A stretch of DNA of 13,115 nucleotides from Thermoanaerobacterales bacterium (GTDB lineage: Bacteria; Actinomycetota; Acidimicrobiia; Acidimicrobiales; JACDCH01), in NCBI GenBank assembly GCA_017577565.1, contig PKRH01000103.1, positions 1 to 13,115 on the forward strand, given 5' to 3'. Both the position numbers and the translations under genes were made by a program. Numbering within the stretch: the first letter of the stretch is position 1; each line of letters opens with the position of its first letter. Of this stretch, positions 6,430 to 13,115 are shown piece after piece. The notes beneath the pieces were generated by a model, which was not told the origin of the DNA, ran no database searches, and was given only the letters and a program-made list of their open reading frames with translations.

Positions 6430-7733
6430 CCGGCGGGCCCGACGACCCGGCGGCGCTCCTCGCGTTCGACCGCGACCACGTCTGGCACCCCTACGCGCCC
6501 ATCCCCGCGACGACGACGCCGCTCGTCGTGCGGGGCGCGGAGGGCGTGCGCCTGCACGTCACCACGCCGGACGGCGACGAGCTCGAGCTGGTCGACGCCA
6601 TGTCGTCGTGGTGGTCGGCCATCCACGGCTACCGGCACCCGGCGCTGGTGGCGGCGGTGACCGCCCAGGCGCAGGAGCTGAGCCACGTCATGTTCGGCGG
6701 GCTCACCCACCGGCCGGCCGTCGAGCTGGCCCGGCGGCTGGTCGAGCTCACCCCGGCGCCCCTCGACGCCGTGTTCTTCGCCGACTCGGGCTCGGTGGCG
6801 GTCGAGGTGGCGCTGAAGATGGCGCTCCAGCACTGGCGCTCGCTCGGCCGCCCGGCCAAGCGCCGGCTGCTGACGTGGCGGGGCGGCTACCACGGCGACA
6901 CGTTGTTCGCCATGTCGGTGTGCGACCCGGAGGGCGGGATGCACGCGCTGTGGACCGACGTCGTCCCGGCGCAGGTGTTCGTCGGCGTCCCGCCCGCCGG
7001 GTTCGACGCCCCCCTCGACGACGCCTTCGTCGCCGAGCTGCGGGCGGCGGTGGCGGCCCACGCGGACGAGCTGGCGGCCGTCGTCGTCGAGCCGGTCGTC
7101 CAGGGCGCCGGCGGCATGCGCTTCCACAACCCCGGCTACCTCCGGGTGCTGCGGGAGCTGTGCGACGAGCACGAGGTGCTGCTGGTCTTCGACGAGATCG
7201 CCACCGGCTTCGGCCGCACCGGCCCGCTGTTCGCCGCCGAGTGGGCCGACGTCGCCCCCGACGTCATGTGCGTCGGCAAGGCGCTGACCGGCGGCATGCT
7301 GACCCTGGCCGCCACCCTCTGCACCCGCGAGGTCGCCGAGGGCATCGCCCGGGGCGAGGTCCCGGTGCTGGCCCACGGGCCGACGTTCATGGGCAACCCG
7401 CTGGCGTGCGCCGCCGCCCTGGCGTCGATCGACCTGCTGCTCGGCCGCGACCACCGGGCCGAGGTGGCCCGCATCGAGCGGGGCCTGCGGGCGGGGTTGG
7501 CGCCGGTCCGGGGCCGGCCCGGGGTGCGCGACGTGCGGGTCCTGGGCGCCATCGGGGTGGTCGAGCTCGACCACGACGTCGATGTGCCGGCGGCGACGGC
7601 GGCCGCCGTGCGGGCCGGCGTGTGGATCCGCCCGTTCCGCAACCTCGTCTACACGATGCCGCCCTACGTCTGCTCCGACGACGACGTCGCCCGCATCGCC
7701 GCGGCCCTGGACGCCGCCGCGGCCGCCGGCTGA
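6426..7733 (+). CDS. bioA: Adenosylmethionine--8-amino-7-oxononanoate aminotransferase
   Basis: A 435-residue PLP enzyme (E. coli BioA 429) that makes 7,8-diaminopelargonic acid from KAPA, using S-adenosylmethionine as amino donor, in biotin synthesis. Visible features: HVWHPYAP (18-25) with the substrate Tyr; MSSWWSAIHGYRHP (59-72), the BioA signature; GGYHGDT (153-159) stacking on PLP; FDEIATGFGRTG (255-266) with Asp256 for the pyridine nitrogen; the Schiff-base Lys285 in VGKALTGG; HGPTFMGNPLACA (317-329); and RPFRNLVYTMPPY (402-414) with the carboxylate-binding Arg. The start is the GTG that overlaps the preceding TGA by four bases (GTGA). There is no Shine-Dalgarno sequence, which implies translational coupling. 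No bioF, bioB or bioD is nearby, so bioA is separated from its pathway partners. Confidence 0.97.
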
Positions 7734-7738
7734 GCGCC

Positions 7739-7744
7739 TAGCGT
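7739..7744 (+). promoter_or_regulatory. Leaderless-type -10 box (TAGCGT) deciding the start of the LLM-family gene
   Basis: TAGCGT, 7 bases, then the ATG at 7752. It argues against the alternative GTG at 7743, which lies inside the box, and makes this gene an independent unit despite only 18 bases separating it from bioA. Confidence 0.55.
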
Positions 7745-7751
7745 GCGACCG

Positions 7752-8711
7752 ATGGACGTCCCGCGCGCCGAGATCGGGATGTGCTTCGACCGCACCTTCC
7801 CGCCCGCCCTCGTCCTCGACGTCGCCCGCCGCCTCGACCGCAGCGGCGCCCACCAGCTGTGGGTCATCGAGGACTGCTTCTTCACCGCCGGCGTCAGCCT
7901 GGCCGCGGCCGCCCTGGCGGTCACCGAGCGGCTCCGGGTCGGGCTCGGCATCCTCCCCGCCGTCGCCCGCAACCCGGCGATCACCGCCATGGAGATCGCC
8001 ACGCTCGACGGGCTCGGGCCCGGCCGGGTGCTGCCGGGGATCGGGCACGGCGTGCAGCGGTGGATGGCGCAGATGGGCGCCCGCACGCCCTCGCCGCTGA
8101 CGACGCTGGAGGAGGTCGTCACCGCGGTCAAGCGCCTCCTGGCCGGCGAGCGGGTGACGATGCGGGGCCGCCACGTCCGGCTGGAGGACGTCCAGCTCGA
8201 CCAGCCGCCCGCCCTGGTGCCGCCGGTGCTCGCCGGCGTGCGGGGCCCGCGGTCGCTGGCGCTGGCCGGCCGGGTAGCCGACGGCGTCGTGCTGGCCGAG
8301 CCCGCGGGCCCGTCCTACGTCCGCTGGGCGCTGGAGCGGGCGGGGCGCCCCGAGGGCTTCCACGTCGCCACCTTCAGCGCCTTCTACGTCGCCCGCGACC
8401 GGGCCGACGCCCACCGCCGGATGGCGCCGTGGCTGGCCCGGCAGCTGTCCTCCCCGAGCCCCGGGCTGCGGGCGCTGCCCTTCTTCGACGACCTGGCGGC
8501 CCGGTTCGCCGAGCGGGGCGTCGACGGCCTGGCGACCATGCCGGCGGAGTGGTGGACCGAGCTCGGCCCCATCGGCACGCTCGACGACGCCCACGCCCAC
8601 GTGGCCGCCCTGGAGGAGGCGGGGGTGGCGAGCATCGGGCTGTTCCCCGCCCCCGAGGTGGACGTCGCCCTGGCCCAGATCGACGACGTCGTCGCGCTCG
8701 CCCGCCGCTGA
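7752..8711 (+). CDS. LLM-class flavin/F420-dependent oxidoreductase
   Basis: A 319-residue member of the luciferase-like monooxygenase superfamily, a TIM-barrel enzyme that uses F420 or FMN for hydride transfer. The start DVPRAEIGMCFDRTFPPALV gives the first barrel strand. LWVIEDCFFTAGVSLAAAAL (36-55) and VGLGILPAVARNPAITAMEI (63-82) are the second and third strands with the family's typical RNP segment. PGIGHGVQRWMAQMGAR (95-111) is the cofactor-phosphate region of this subfamily, and GVRGPRSLALAGRVADGVVL (162-181) matches the conserved late barrel segment. High-GC actinobacteria commonly use F420 with this family, but FMN cannot be excluded from sequence. The substrate is unknown. Start 7752 was chosen over GTG 7743 from the promoter spacing. 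A strong hairpin follows the stop. Confidence 0.92.
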   Translation: MDVPRAEIGMCFDRTFPPALVLDVARRLDRSGAHQLWVIEDCFFTAGVSLAAAALAVTERLRVGLGILPAVARNPAITAMEIATLDGLGPGRVLPGIGHGVQRWMAQMGARTPSPLTTLEEVVTAVKRLLAGERVTMRGRHVRLEDVQLDQPPALVPPVLAGVRGPRSLALAGRVADGVVLAEPAGPSYVRWALERAGRPEGFHVATFSAFYVARDRADAHRRMAPWLARQLSSPSPGLRALPFFDDLAARFAERGVDGLATMPAEWWTELGPIGTLDDAHAHVAALEEAGVASIGLFPAPEVDVALAQIDDVVALARR

Positions 8712-8715
8712 CCGC

Positions 8716-8748
8716 CGGCCCCGGCCCGGGACCCGCACGCCGGGGCCG
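8716..8748 (+). terminator. Strong GC hairpin after the LLM-family gene
   Basis: A perfect 10-bp inverted repeat, CGGCCCCGGC (8716-8725) and GCCGGGGCCG (8739-8748), with a 13-base loop, starts 5 bases after the stop codon. It lacks a U-tract. It separates this gene from the sulfatase unit. Confidence 0.5.
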
Positions 8749-8758
8749 CGCCCCCACG

Positions 8759-8764
8759 TACGCT
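8759..8764 (+). promoter_or_regulatory. Candidate -10 box (TACGCT) of the sulfatase gene
   Basis: TACGCT fits TANNNT and would give a transcript starting near 8771 with a leader of about 50 bases that carries an 8-bp hairpin and a strong Shine-Dalgarno sequence. No convincing -35 is seen. Confidence 0.35.
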
Positions 8765-8771
8765 CGCGGCG

Positions 8772-8794
8772 GGCGCCGGCGCCCCGCCGGCGCC
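8772..8794 (+). other. Hairpin in the sulfatase 5' leader
   Basis: GGCGCCGG (8772-8779) and CCGGCGCC (8787-8794) form a perfect 8-bp stem with a 7-base loop, immediately downstream of the predicted transcription start and 15 bases before the Shine-Dalgarno sequence. It could stabilise the mRNA 5' end. Each arm is also partly self-complementary. Confidence 0.35.
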
Positions 8795-8808
8795 GACGGT
8801 CGGACGCC

Positions 8809-8818
8809 GAGGAGGGGG
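8809..8818 (+). promoter_or_regulatory. Ribosome binding site of the sulfatase gene
   Basis: GAGGAGGGGG ends two bases before the GTG at 8821; its AGGAGG core (8810-8815) is 5 bases away. It is the strongest Shine-Dalgarno sequence in the window and fixes the GTG start. Confidence 0.75.
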
Positions 8819-8820
8819 AC

Positions 8821-11109
8821 GTGGAGCCGAGCGAGTTCCAGGGCCGCATCGGGCGCTACCACTGGGAGTCCGAGCCGTGGTGGCCACCCGAGCCCCGGCC
8901 CCCGGCGGGCGCACCGAACGTCCTGCTCGTCGTGCTCGACGACGTCGGGTTCGCCCAGCTGGGGTGCTTCGGCTCGGACATCGAGACGCCGACGTTCGAC
9001 GCGCTGGCCGCCGAGGGCCTCCGCTACACCAACTTCCACACGACCGGCCTCTGCAGCCCCACCAGGGCCTGCGTGCTGACCGGCCGGAACCACCACCGCT
9101 GCGGCATGGGCCGCATCGTGGAGCTGCCGAGCGGGTTCCCCGGCTACGACGCCCGCATCCCCCGCTCGTGCGCGCTGCTGCCCGCCATGCTCACCCCCCA
9201 CGGCTACGCCGCCTACGCCGTGGGCAAATGGCACCTCACGCCGGAGGAGGAGACGCACCTCGGCGCCCGTCGCGACCGCTGGCCGCTCGGGCGGGGCTTC
9301 GAGCGGTTCTACGGGTTCTTCGGGGGCGAGACCCACCAGTTCGTGCCGGCGCTGGTGCACGACAACCACGTCGTCGAGCCGCCCGGCCGCTACGAGGACG
9401 GCTACCACCTGACCGAGGACCTCGTCGACCGGGCCATCGAGCTCGTCGACGACCTGCGGCACGTGGACGTGGACAAGCCGTGGCTCCTCTACCTGGCCAC
9501 CGGCGCCTGCCACTCGCCCCACCAGGTGCCGCCGGGGTGGCTGGAGCGCTACCGGGGCCGGTTCGACGGCGGCTGGGACCGCTGGCGGGAGGAGACCCTC
9601 GCCCGTCAGGTCGCGGCCGGCGTCGTCCCGCCCCACACCGAGCTGTCGCCCCGCCCCGAGTGGGTGCCGGCCTGGGACGACCTCTCACCGGACGAGCGCC
9701 GGGTCTACGCCCGCTACATGGAGGCCTTCGCCGCCTACCTCACCCACACCGACGCCCAGGTGGGCCGGCTGATCGACCGGCTGCGGGAGACCGGCGAGCT
9801 CGACCGGACGCTCGTCGTCGTCCTGTCCGACAACGGGGCGTCCTCCGAGGGCGGGCCGACGGGGTCGCTCAACGACGTGCGCCCGTGGAACGTGCTGCCC
9901 CGGACGGTGGAGGAGGCGATCGAGCGGATCGACGAGATCGGCGGGCCCCGGGTCCACAACAACTACCCCTGGGGCTGGACGGTCGCCGGCAACACGCCGT
10001 TCCGGCGCTGGAAGCGGGAGACCCACGAGGGCGGCGTCGCCGACCCGCTCATCGTGCGCTGGCCGGCGGGGATCGCCGACCCGGGCGGGGTCCGGCGCCA
10101 GTACGTCCACGCGATCGACATCGTGCCGACCGTGCTCGAGGTCGTCGGCGTCGACCCGCCGGAGGTCGTCGACGGCGTCCCCCAGCAGCCGCTCGACGGG
10201 GTCAGCTTCGCCTACACGTTCGCCGACCCCGAGGCGCCGGAGCGGCACACGACGCAGTACTACGAGATGTTCGGCTGCCGAGCCATCTACCACGAGGGCT
10301 GGAAGGCGGTCGTCTACCACCCGCTCCAGGACGAGGAGCCCGGGCTCGACCGCGCCGGCTGGGAGCTCTACGACCTGCGGGCCGACCCCTCCGAGTGCCA
10401 CGACCTCGCCGCCGAGCGGCCCGAGCTGCTGCAGGCGCTGGTCGAGCGGTGGTGGGTCGAGGCCGCCCGCAACCACGCCCTGCCGCTCGACAACCGGCCG
10501 TTCTCCGACCTGGTGCTCGGGCGGCCGAAGCCGGTGGCGCCCCGCCGCCGCTACGTCTACCGGCCGCACCGGGCGCCGGTCCCCGAGATCGTGGCCGCCG
10601 ACACGCGGAACCGGGCCCACACCATCACCGCGCACGTCGAGCTCGACGGGCGGACGGCGCCCCAGGGGGTCCTCGCCGTCCAGGGCTCGGTGCTGGGCGG
10701 CTGGTCGTTCCACCTCCTGCCGGGCGGCCGGCTGTGCTACGTCCACAACCTCTCGGGGTGGCAGCTGCACCGGGTGGAGGCCGACGTCGGCGACCGGCTG
10801 ACGCCGGGGCGGCACACGCTGGCCTTCCGCTTCACCCCCGGGTCCGGGGGCGCGCCCCACCGCGGGGTGCTGCTCGTCGACGGCGAGGAGGTGGGCGCCG
10901 GGACGATCGAGCGCACGACCTGGGGCCGCTACTCGCTGACCGGCGCCGGCCTGACCGTCGGCTGGGCGCGCGACTTCTCCCCCGCCGACCGGGACTACCG
11001 GGGGGCCTTCCGGTTCACCGGCCGGATCGACCGGGTGGAGATCGAGGTCGAGGGCGAGCCGCAGGTGGACGCCGCCGCCGAGGCGCTGGACGCCATCGCC
11101 TCCCAGTGA
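8821..11109 (+). CDS. Formylglycine-dependent type I sulfatase with C-terminal beta-rich domain
   Basis: A 762-residue S1-family sulfatase that hydrolyses sulfate esters. C78 in CSPTR is the residue converted to formylglycine. Positions equivalent to those of Pseudomonas aeruginosa arylsulfatase are all present: metal ligands D40, D41, D337 and N338 (LSDNGA), K136 and H138 (GKWHLT), H231 (GACHSPH) and K398 (FRRWKRETHEGG). The spacing from D41 to C78 (37) equals that of the Pseudomonas enzyme. The catalytic domain ends near 550. Residues about 585-745 are strand-rich with hydrophobic/aromatic alternation, suggesting a jelly-roll domain. No signal peptide is seen, so it is probably cytosolic. 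A formylglycine-generating enzyme must be encoded elsewhere. The substrate is unknown; aryl or alkyl sulfates are typical for long relatives. Confidence 0.94.
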   Translation: MEPSEFQGRIGRYHWESEPWWPPEPRPPAGAPNVLLVVLDDVGFAQLGCFGSDIETPTFDALAAEGLRYTNFHTTGLCSPTRACVLTGRNHHRCGMGRIVELPSGFPGYDARIPRSCALLPAMLTPHGYAAYAVGKWHLTPEEETHLGARRDRWPLGRGFERFYGFFGGETHQFVPALVHDNHVVEPPGRYEDGYHLTEDLVDRAIELVDDLRHVDVDKPWLLYLATGACHSPHQVPPGWLERYRGRFDGGWDRWREETLARQVAAGVVPPHTELSPRPEWVPAWDDLSPDERRVYARYMEAFAAYLTHTDAQVGRLIDRLRETGELDRTLVVVLSDNGASSEGGPTGSLNDVRPWNVLPRTVEEAIERIDEIGGPRVHNNYPWGWTVAGNTPFRRWKRETHEGGVADPLIVRWPAGIADPGGVRRQYVHAIDIVPTVLEVVGVDPPEVVDGVPQQPLDGVSFAYTFADPEAPERHTTQYYEMFGCRAIYHEGWKAVVYHPLQDEEPGLDRAGWELYDLRADPSECHDLAAERPELLQALVERWWVEAARNHALPLDNRPFSDLVLGRPKPVAPRRRYVYRPHRAPVPEIVAADTRNRAHTITAHVELDGRTAPQGVLAVQGSVLGGWSFHLLPGGRLCYVHNLSGWQLHRVEADVGDRLTPGRHTLAFRFTPGSGGAPHRGVLLVDGEEVGAGTIERTTWGRYSLTGAGLTVGWARDFSPADRDYRGAFRFTGRIDRVEIEVEGEPQVDAAAEALDAIASQ

Positions 11110-11138
11110 CGGCCGCGGGCCCGGCGGGGCCGCGGCCG
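11110..11138 (+). terminator. GC hairpin directly after the sulfatase stop
   Basis: A perfect 9-bp inverted repeat, CGGCCGCGG (11110-11118) and CCGCGGCCG (11130-11138), with an 11-base loop, begins at the first base after the stop codon. No U-tract. It separates the sulfatase from the ridA unit. Confidence 0.45.
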
Positions 11139-11161
11139 GGTGACGGGTCCCGCTGCTCGTC

Positions 11162-11174
11162 TACTGTATACAGG
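11162..11174 (+). promoter_or_regulatory. GntR-type operator on the leaderless promoter of ridA-ggt
   Basis: The 10-bp perfect palindrome CTGTATACAG (11164-11173) lies directly before the ATG at 11175. TACTGT (11162-11167), 7 bases before the ATG, fits the leaderless -10 pattern of this window and overlaps the palindrome, so a bound protein would block RNA polymerase. Palindromes centred on GTATAC or similar are typical of GntR/FadR-family operators. The same sequence recurs at 13037-13048. Confidence 0.65.
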
Positions 11175-11543
11175 ATGAGCGCCGATCACCCGTACTCCAC
11201 CGTCCGCCGGGTGGGCCCCGACCGCGGCTACCTCTCCGGCGTGCTCCCCTACCGCCCCGACGGCACCCTGGCGGAGGAGCCGGAGGAGGCGATCGACGCG
11301 GTCCTCGCGACCATGCGGGCCCGGCTCGAGGCGGCCGGGTTCACCCTGGCCGACGTCGTGAAGGCCACCGTCTTCCTCACCGACATGGGCTGGCTCCCCG
11401 CCCTCAACCGCGCCTGGGCGGCGGCCTTCGACGAGCCCCGCCCGGCCCGCAGCGCGGTCGAGGTCCGGGCCCTCCCCCGGGGCGCCCGCATCGAGGTGGA
11501 GGCGATCCTCGAGCGCACCGGCGGCACCGCGCCGGCGGCCTGA
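11175..11543 (+). CDS. RidA family protein (reactive imine/enamine deaminase)
   Basis: A 122-residue RidA/YjgF/UK114-family protein. Active members hydrolyse reactive 2-iminoacids or enamines released by PLP enzymes and flavin oxidases. Conserved features: GYLSGVLPYRPDGTL (18-32), the strand and loop near the ligand pocket; VVKATVFLTDM (61-71); PARSAVEV (90-97) with R92, equivalent to the carboxylate-binding Arg105 of E. coli RidA; and ARIEVEAI (104-111) with E107, equivalent to Glu120. Both key residues are present, so imine deaminase activity is plausible. It is expected to be a cytosolic trimer. The stop overlaps the start of the GGT-like gene by one base (TGATG), indicating coupling. The promoter carries the CTGTATACAG operator, so it probably serves a specific catabolic pathway rather than general housekeeping. 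Confidence 0.92.
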   Translation: MSADHPYSTVRRVGPDRGYLSGVLPYRPDGTLAEEPEEAIDAVLATMRARLEAAGFTLADVVKATVFLTDMGWLPALNRAWAAAFDEPRPARSAVEVRALPRGARIEVEAILERTGGTAPAA

Positions 11544-13021
11544 TGGGCGGCCACCACCAGGGCGCGCTCGAGGTCATGGCCGAGCAGGTCACCGGCCGGG
11601 GCACGACCGGCGTGGTGACCGCGGCCGCCCCGCTGGCGGCGGCCCTGGGGGCCGAGGCGCTCCGGGCCGGCGGCAACGCCGCGGACGCCGCGGTGGTGGC
11701 GGCCCTGGCCGAGACCGTGCTGCTGCCGCCGAAGTGCGGGCTGGGCGGCGACCTCGTCGCCCTGCGCCTGCCGCCCGGGCGGGACGAGCCCGAGGTGCTG
11801 CTGGCCATCGGCGGCGCCCCCGCCGGCCTCGCCGACGCGGTCCGCCGCCGGGGCGCCCTGCCCGAGACGGGGCCGCTGTCGGTCGGCCCGCCCGCGGCGC
11901 CCGCCGGCTACGCCGAGCTCGCCGAGCTCGGCCGGTTCGACCGGGCCCGCCTGGCCGCGCCCGCGGCCCGGCTCGCCCGGGAGGGCGTCGTGTGGTCGTC
12001 GATCTGCGACTGGCTGGGGCGGGAGTCCGCCGACCTCGTCGCCGAGCACCAGCCCGACGGCTGCGCCTACATGCCCGGCGGCCGCCCCCTGGCGGCCGGC
12101 ACGGTCGTGCGCCTCCCGGGGCTGGCCGACCTGCTGGACGAGTGGGTCGAGCGAGGGGCCGGCCTGTGGGAGGGCCCGGCAGGCGAGGCCGTCGTCGCCC
12201 GGGTCCGGGCGGCGGGCGGGGTGCTGGCGCCGGACGACCTCCGCCGCTTCGCCACCGCGAGCTGGGACGCGCCCGTCGCCGTGGAGGCGGCGGGGTGGCG
12301 GGTCCGGGCGACCCCGGCGCCGACCCACGGCCCGGCGCTGCTCGACGCGCTGGCGACGGCCGGCGGGCCGGCCGACCCCGGGCGGCTGCTCGGCGCGCTG
12401 CGGGCCGCGGTGGCCCGCCGGCGGGCGACGCTGGCCGACCCCCGGCCGGCGGGGACCTCGCTCGTCGCGGCGGTCGACGGCGAGGGCACGGTCGTGGCCG
12501 TCATGCACTCCAACAGCTACCCCCAGTTCGGCAGCGGCCTCGTCGTGCCGGAGTACGACCTGATCCTGGCCAACCGGGCCGGGCGGGGGTTCACGGCCGA
12601 GCCCGGGCACCCGAACTTCCCCGAGCCGGGCCGGCGGCCGGCGACGACCCTCCACCTGTGGGCGGCGGGGCCGGGCGGCGGACCGCCCCGGTTCGTGGGC
12701 GGGACGCCGGGCGGGGCCAACCAGGTGACCTGGAACCTCCAGCTGCTGGCCGACCTGCTCGGCGGCGAGGACCGCCCCGGCCACCTCGTGGCCCGGCCCC
12801 GCTGGGAGTGGTCGGCGGCCGACGACGGCCTGGTCGTCGAGGAGGGGTTCGCGCCCGCCGAGGTCGACCGCCTCCGGGCCGCCGCAGCCGGGCATGTCGC
12901 GACCGTCGGCCGCTGGGGGCTGCGCTGCGCCCAGCAGGTCGTGGTCGTGCCCGAGGGGGCGGCGAGCCCCCGGGTGGCGGCGGCCGACCCCCGCACGGTG
13001 GGGGCCGCGGTGCCCGTGTGA
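11543..13021 (+). CDS. Gamma-glutamyltransferase-like Ntn hydrolase, divergent
   Basis: A 492-residue member of the GGT/cephalosporin acylase fold, shorter than typical GGTs (530-580). The N-terminus has VVTAAAPLAAALGAEALRAG and GNAADAAVVAALAETV (24-59), then CGLGGDL (65-71). T305 in GTSLVAAVD, seven residues before the Asp, aligns with the self-cleaving nucleophile Thr391 of E. coli GGT; cleavage would give chains of about 304 and 188 residues. FGSGLVVPEYDLILANRAG (329-347) and GGTPGGANQVTWNLQ (386-400) are further family features. The R-E of DFREMAP-type motifs, which binds the gamma-glutamyl carboxylate, is replaced by GGAP (90-93), and the acidic QMDD-like site is NRAGRG. No signal peptide, so probably cytosolic. 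It likely cleaves another amide. Translation is coupled to ridA through TGATG; a slightly downstream start is possible. Confidence 0.88.
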   Translation: MGGHHQGALEVMAEQVTGRGTTGVVTAAAPLAAALGAEALRAGGNAADAAVVAALAETVLLPPKCGLGGDLVALRLPPGRDEPEVLLAIGGAPAGLADAVRRRGALPETGPLSVGPPAAPAGYAELAELGRFDRARLAAPAARLAREGVVWSSICDWLGRESADLVAEHQPDGCAYMPGGRPLAAGTVVRLPGLADLLDEWVERGAGLWEGPAGEAVVARVRAAGGVLAPDDLRRFATASWDAPVAVEAAGWRVRATPAPTHGPALLDALATAGGPADPGRLLGALRAAVARRRATLADPRPAGTSLVAAVDGEGTVVAVMHSNSYPQFGSGLVVPEYDLILANRAGRGFTAEPGHPNFPEPGRRPATTLHLWAAGPGGGPPRFVGGTPGGANQVTWNLQLLADLLGGEDRPGHLVARPRWEWSAADDGLVVEEGFAPAEVDRLRAAAAGHVATVGRWGLRCAQQVVVVPEGAASPRVAAADPRTVGAAVPV

Positions 13022-13035
13022 CAGGCTCTGCCGCG

Positions 13036-13048
13036 TACTGTATACAGT
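13036..13048 (+). promoter_or_regulatory. Second GntR-type operator, on the promoter of the last gene
   Basis: ACTGTATACAGT (13037-13048) is a perfect 12-bp palindrome containing the same CTGTATACAG as before ridA. It includes TATACA (13041-13046), a near-consensus -10 placed 6 bases before the ATG at 13053, so operator and leaderless promoter coincide. Confidence 0.65.
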
Positions 13049-13052
13049 CTGC

Positions 13053-13115
13053 ATGACCTCGCCATCCTCCACCGGCGCCGAGACCGCCGCCCCCGGCCGC
13101 GACCTGCCCTGGCTG
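13053..13115 (+). CDS. Start of an unidentified gene (runs off the right edge)
   Basis: Twenty-one codons are visible, beginning MTSPSSTGAETAAPGRDLPW, an open, polar, Ala/Ser/Thr-rich N-terminus like the disordered leaders of many actinobacterial cytosolic proteins. There is no signal peptide within view and no recognisable domain. The start is supported by the TATACA box 6 bases upstream and the operator over it. Being under the same operator as ridA-ggt, it probably belongs to the same pathway or encodes the regulator or a transporter. That is inference from context only. Confidence 0.6.
   Translation, partial: MTSPSSTGAETAAPGRDLPWL

Noticed and set aside
8877..11174. Upstream extension of the ridA frame through the sulfatase gene.
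   Set aside because: The sulfatase with all active-site residues occupies another frame. RidA similarity begins at 11175 and the operator-promoter lies directly before it.

Overview
The window is a very GC-rich (roughly three quarters G+C by eye) chromosomal segment. It has GTG starts, tRNA genes without an encoded CCA, an F420/flavin-type luciferase-like enzyme, and many genes whose start codon lies 6-8 bases after a TANNGT box, the layout of leaderless mRNAs. Together these suggest a high-GC actinobacterium, possibly of the Acidimicrobiia type. That placement is inference, because no phylogenetic marker longer than 42 EF-Tu codons is present.

Layout, left to right. (1) Positions 1-382, minus strand: a translation operon read right to left as tRNA-Thr(GGT), tRNA-Met(CAT), then the 5' end of tuf. 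(2) 632-1522, plus: an ABC/SMC-like ATPase-fold protein with a degenerate P-loop and an intact Walker B; a FliA/WhiG-like promoter match sits on its start. (3) 1658-2191, plus: a MnaT/PAT-type GNAT acetyltransferase, converging on and overlapping ald (alanine dehydrogenase, 2177-3304, minus). (4) 3429-4547, plus: an unrecognised putative lipoprotein; 4645-5097, plus: a GatB/YqeY-domain protein. (5) 5158-7733, plus: an acyl-CoA dehydrogenase of the ACAD10/11-like type whose stop overlaps the GTG start of bioA (biotin synthesis). (6) 7752-8711, plus: a luciferase-like monooxygenase (LLM) family oxidoreductase. (7) 8821-11109, plus: a large formylglycine-type sulfatase with a C-terminal beta-rich domain. 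(8) 11175-13021, plus: a translationally coupled pair, a RidA-type imine deaminase and a shortened gamma-glutamyltransferase-like Ntn hydrolase. The window closes with the first 21 codons of another gene at 13053.

Most genes are ordinary housekeeping or catabolic functions. The most distinctive signal is in region 8. The AT-rich palindrome CTGTATACAG, typical of GntR-family operators, lies on the predicted core promoter of the ridA-ggt pair and again on that of the gene after it. This suggests that one regulator controls a small catabolic regulon continuing beyond the right edge. The GGT-like enzyme lacks the usual gamma-glutamyl-binding residues, so its substrate is probably something else. 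GC-rich hairpins without U-tracts directly follow several stop codons and may end transcription units. No mobile element, CRISPR array or rRNA gene was seen, and no gene-free stretch exceeds 300 bases; the longest is 383-631.
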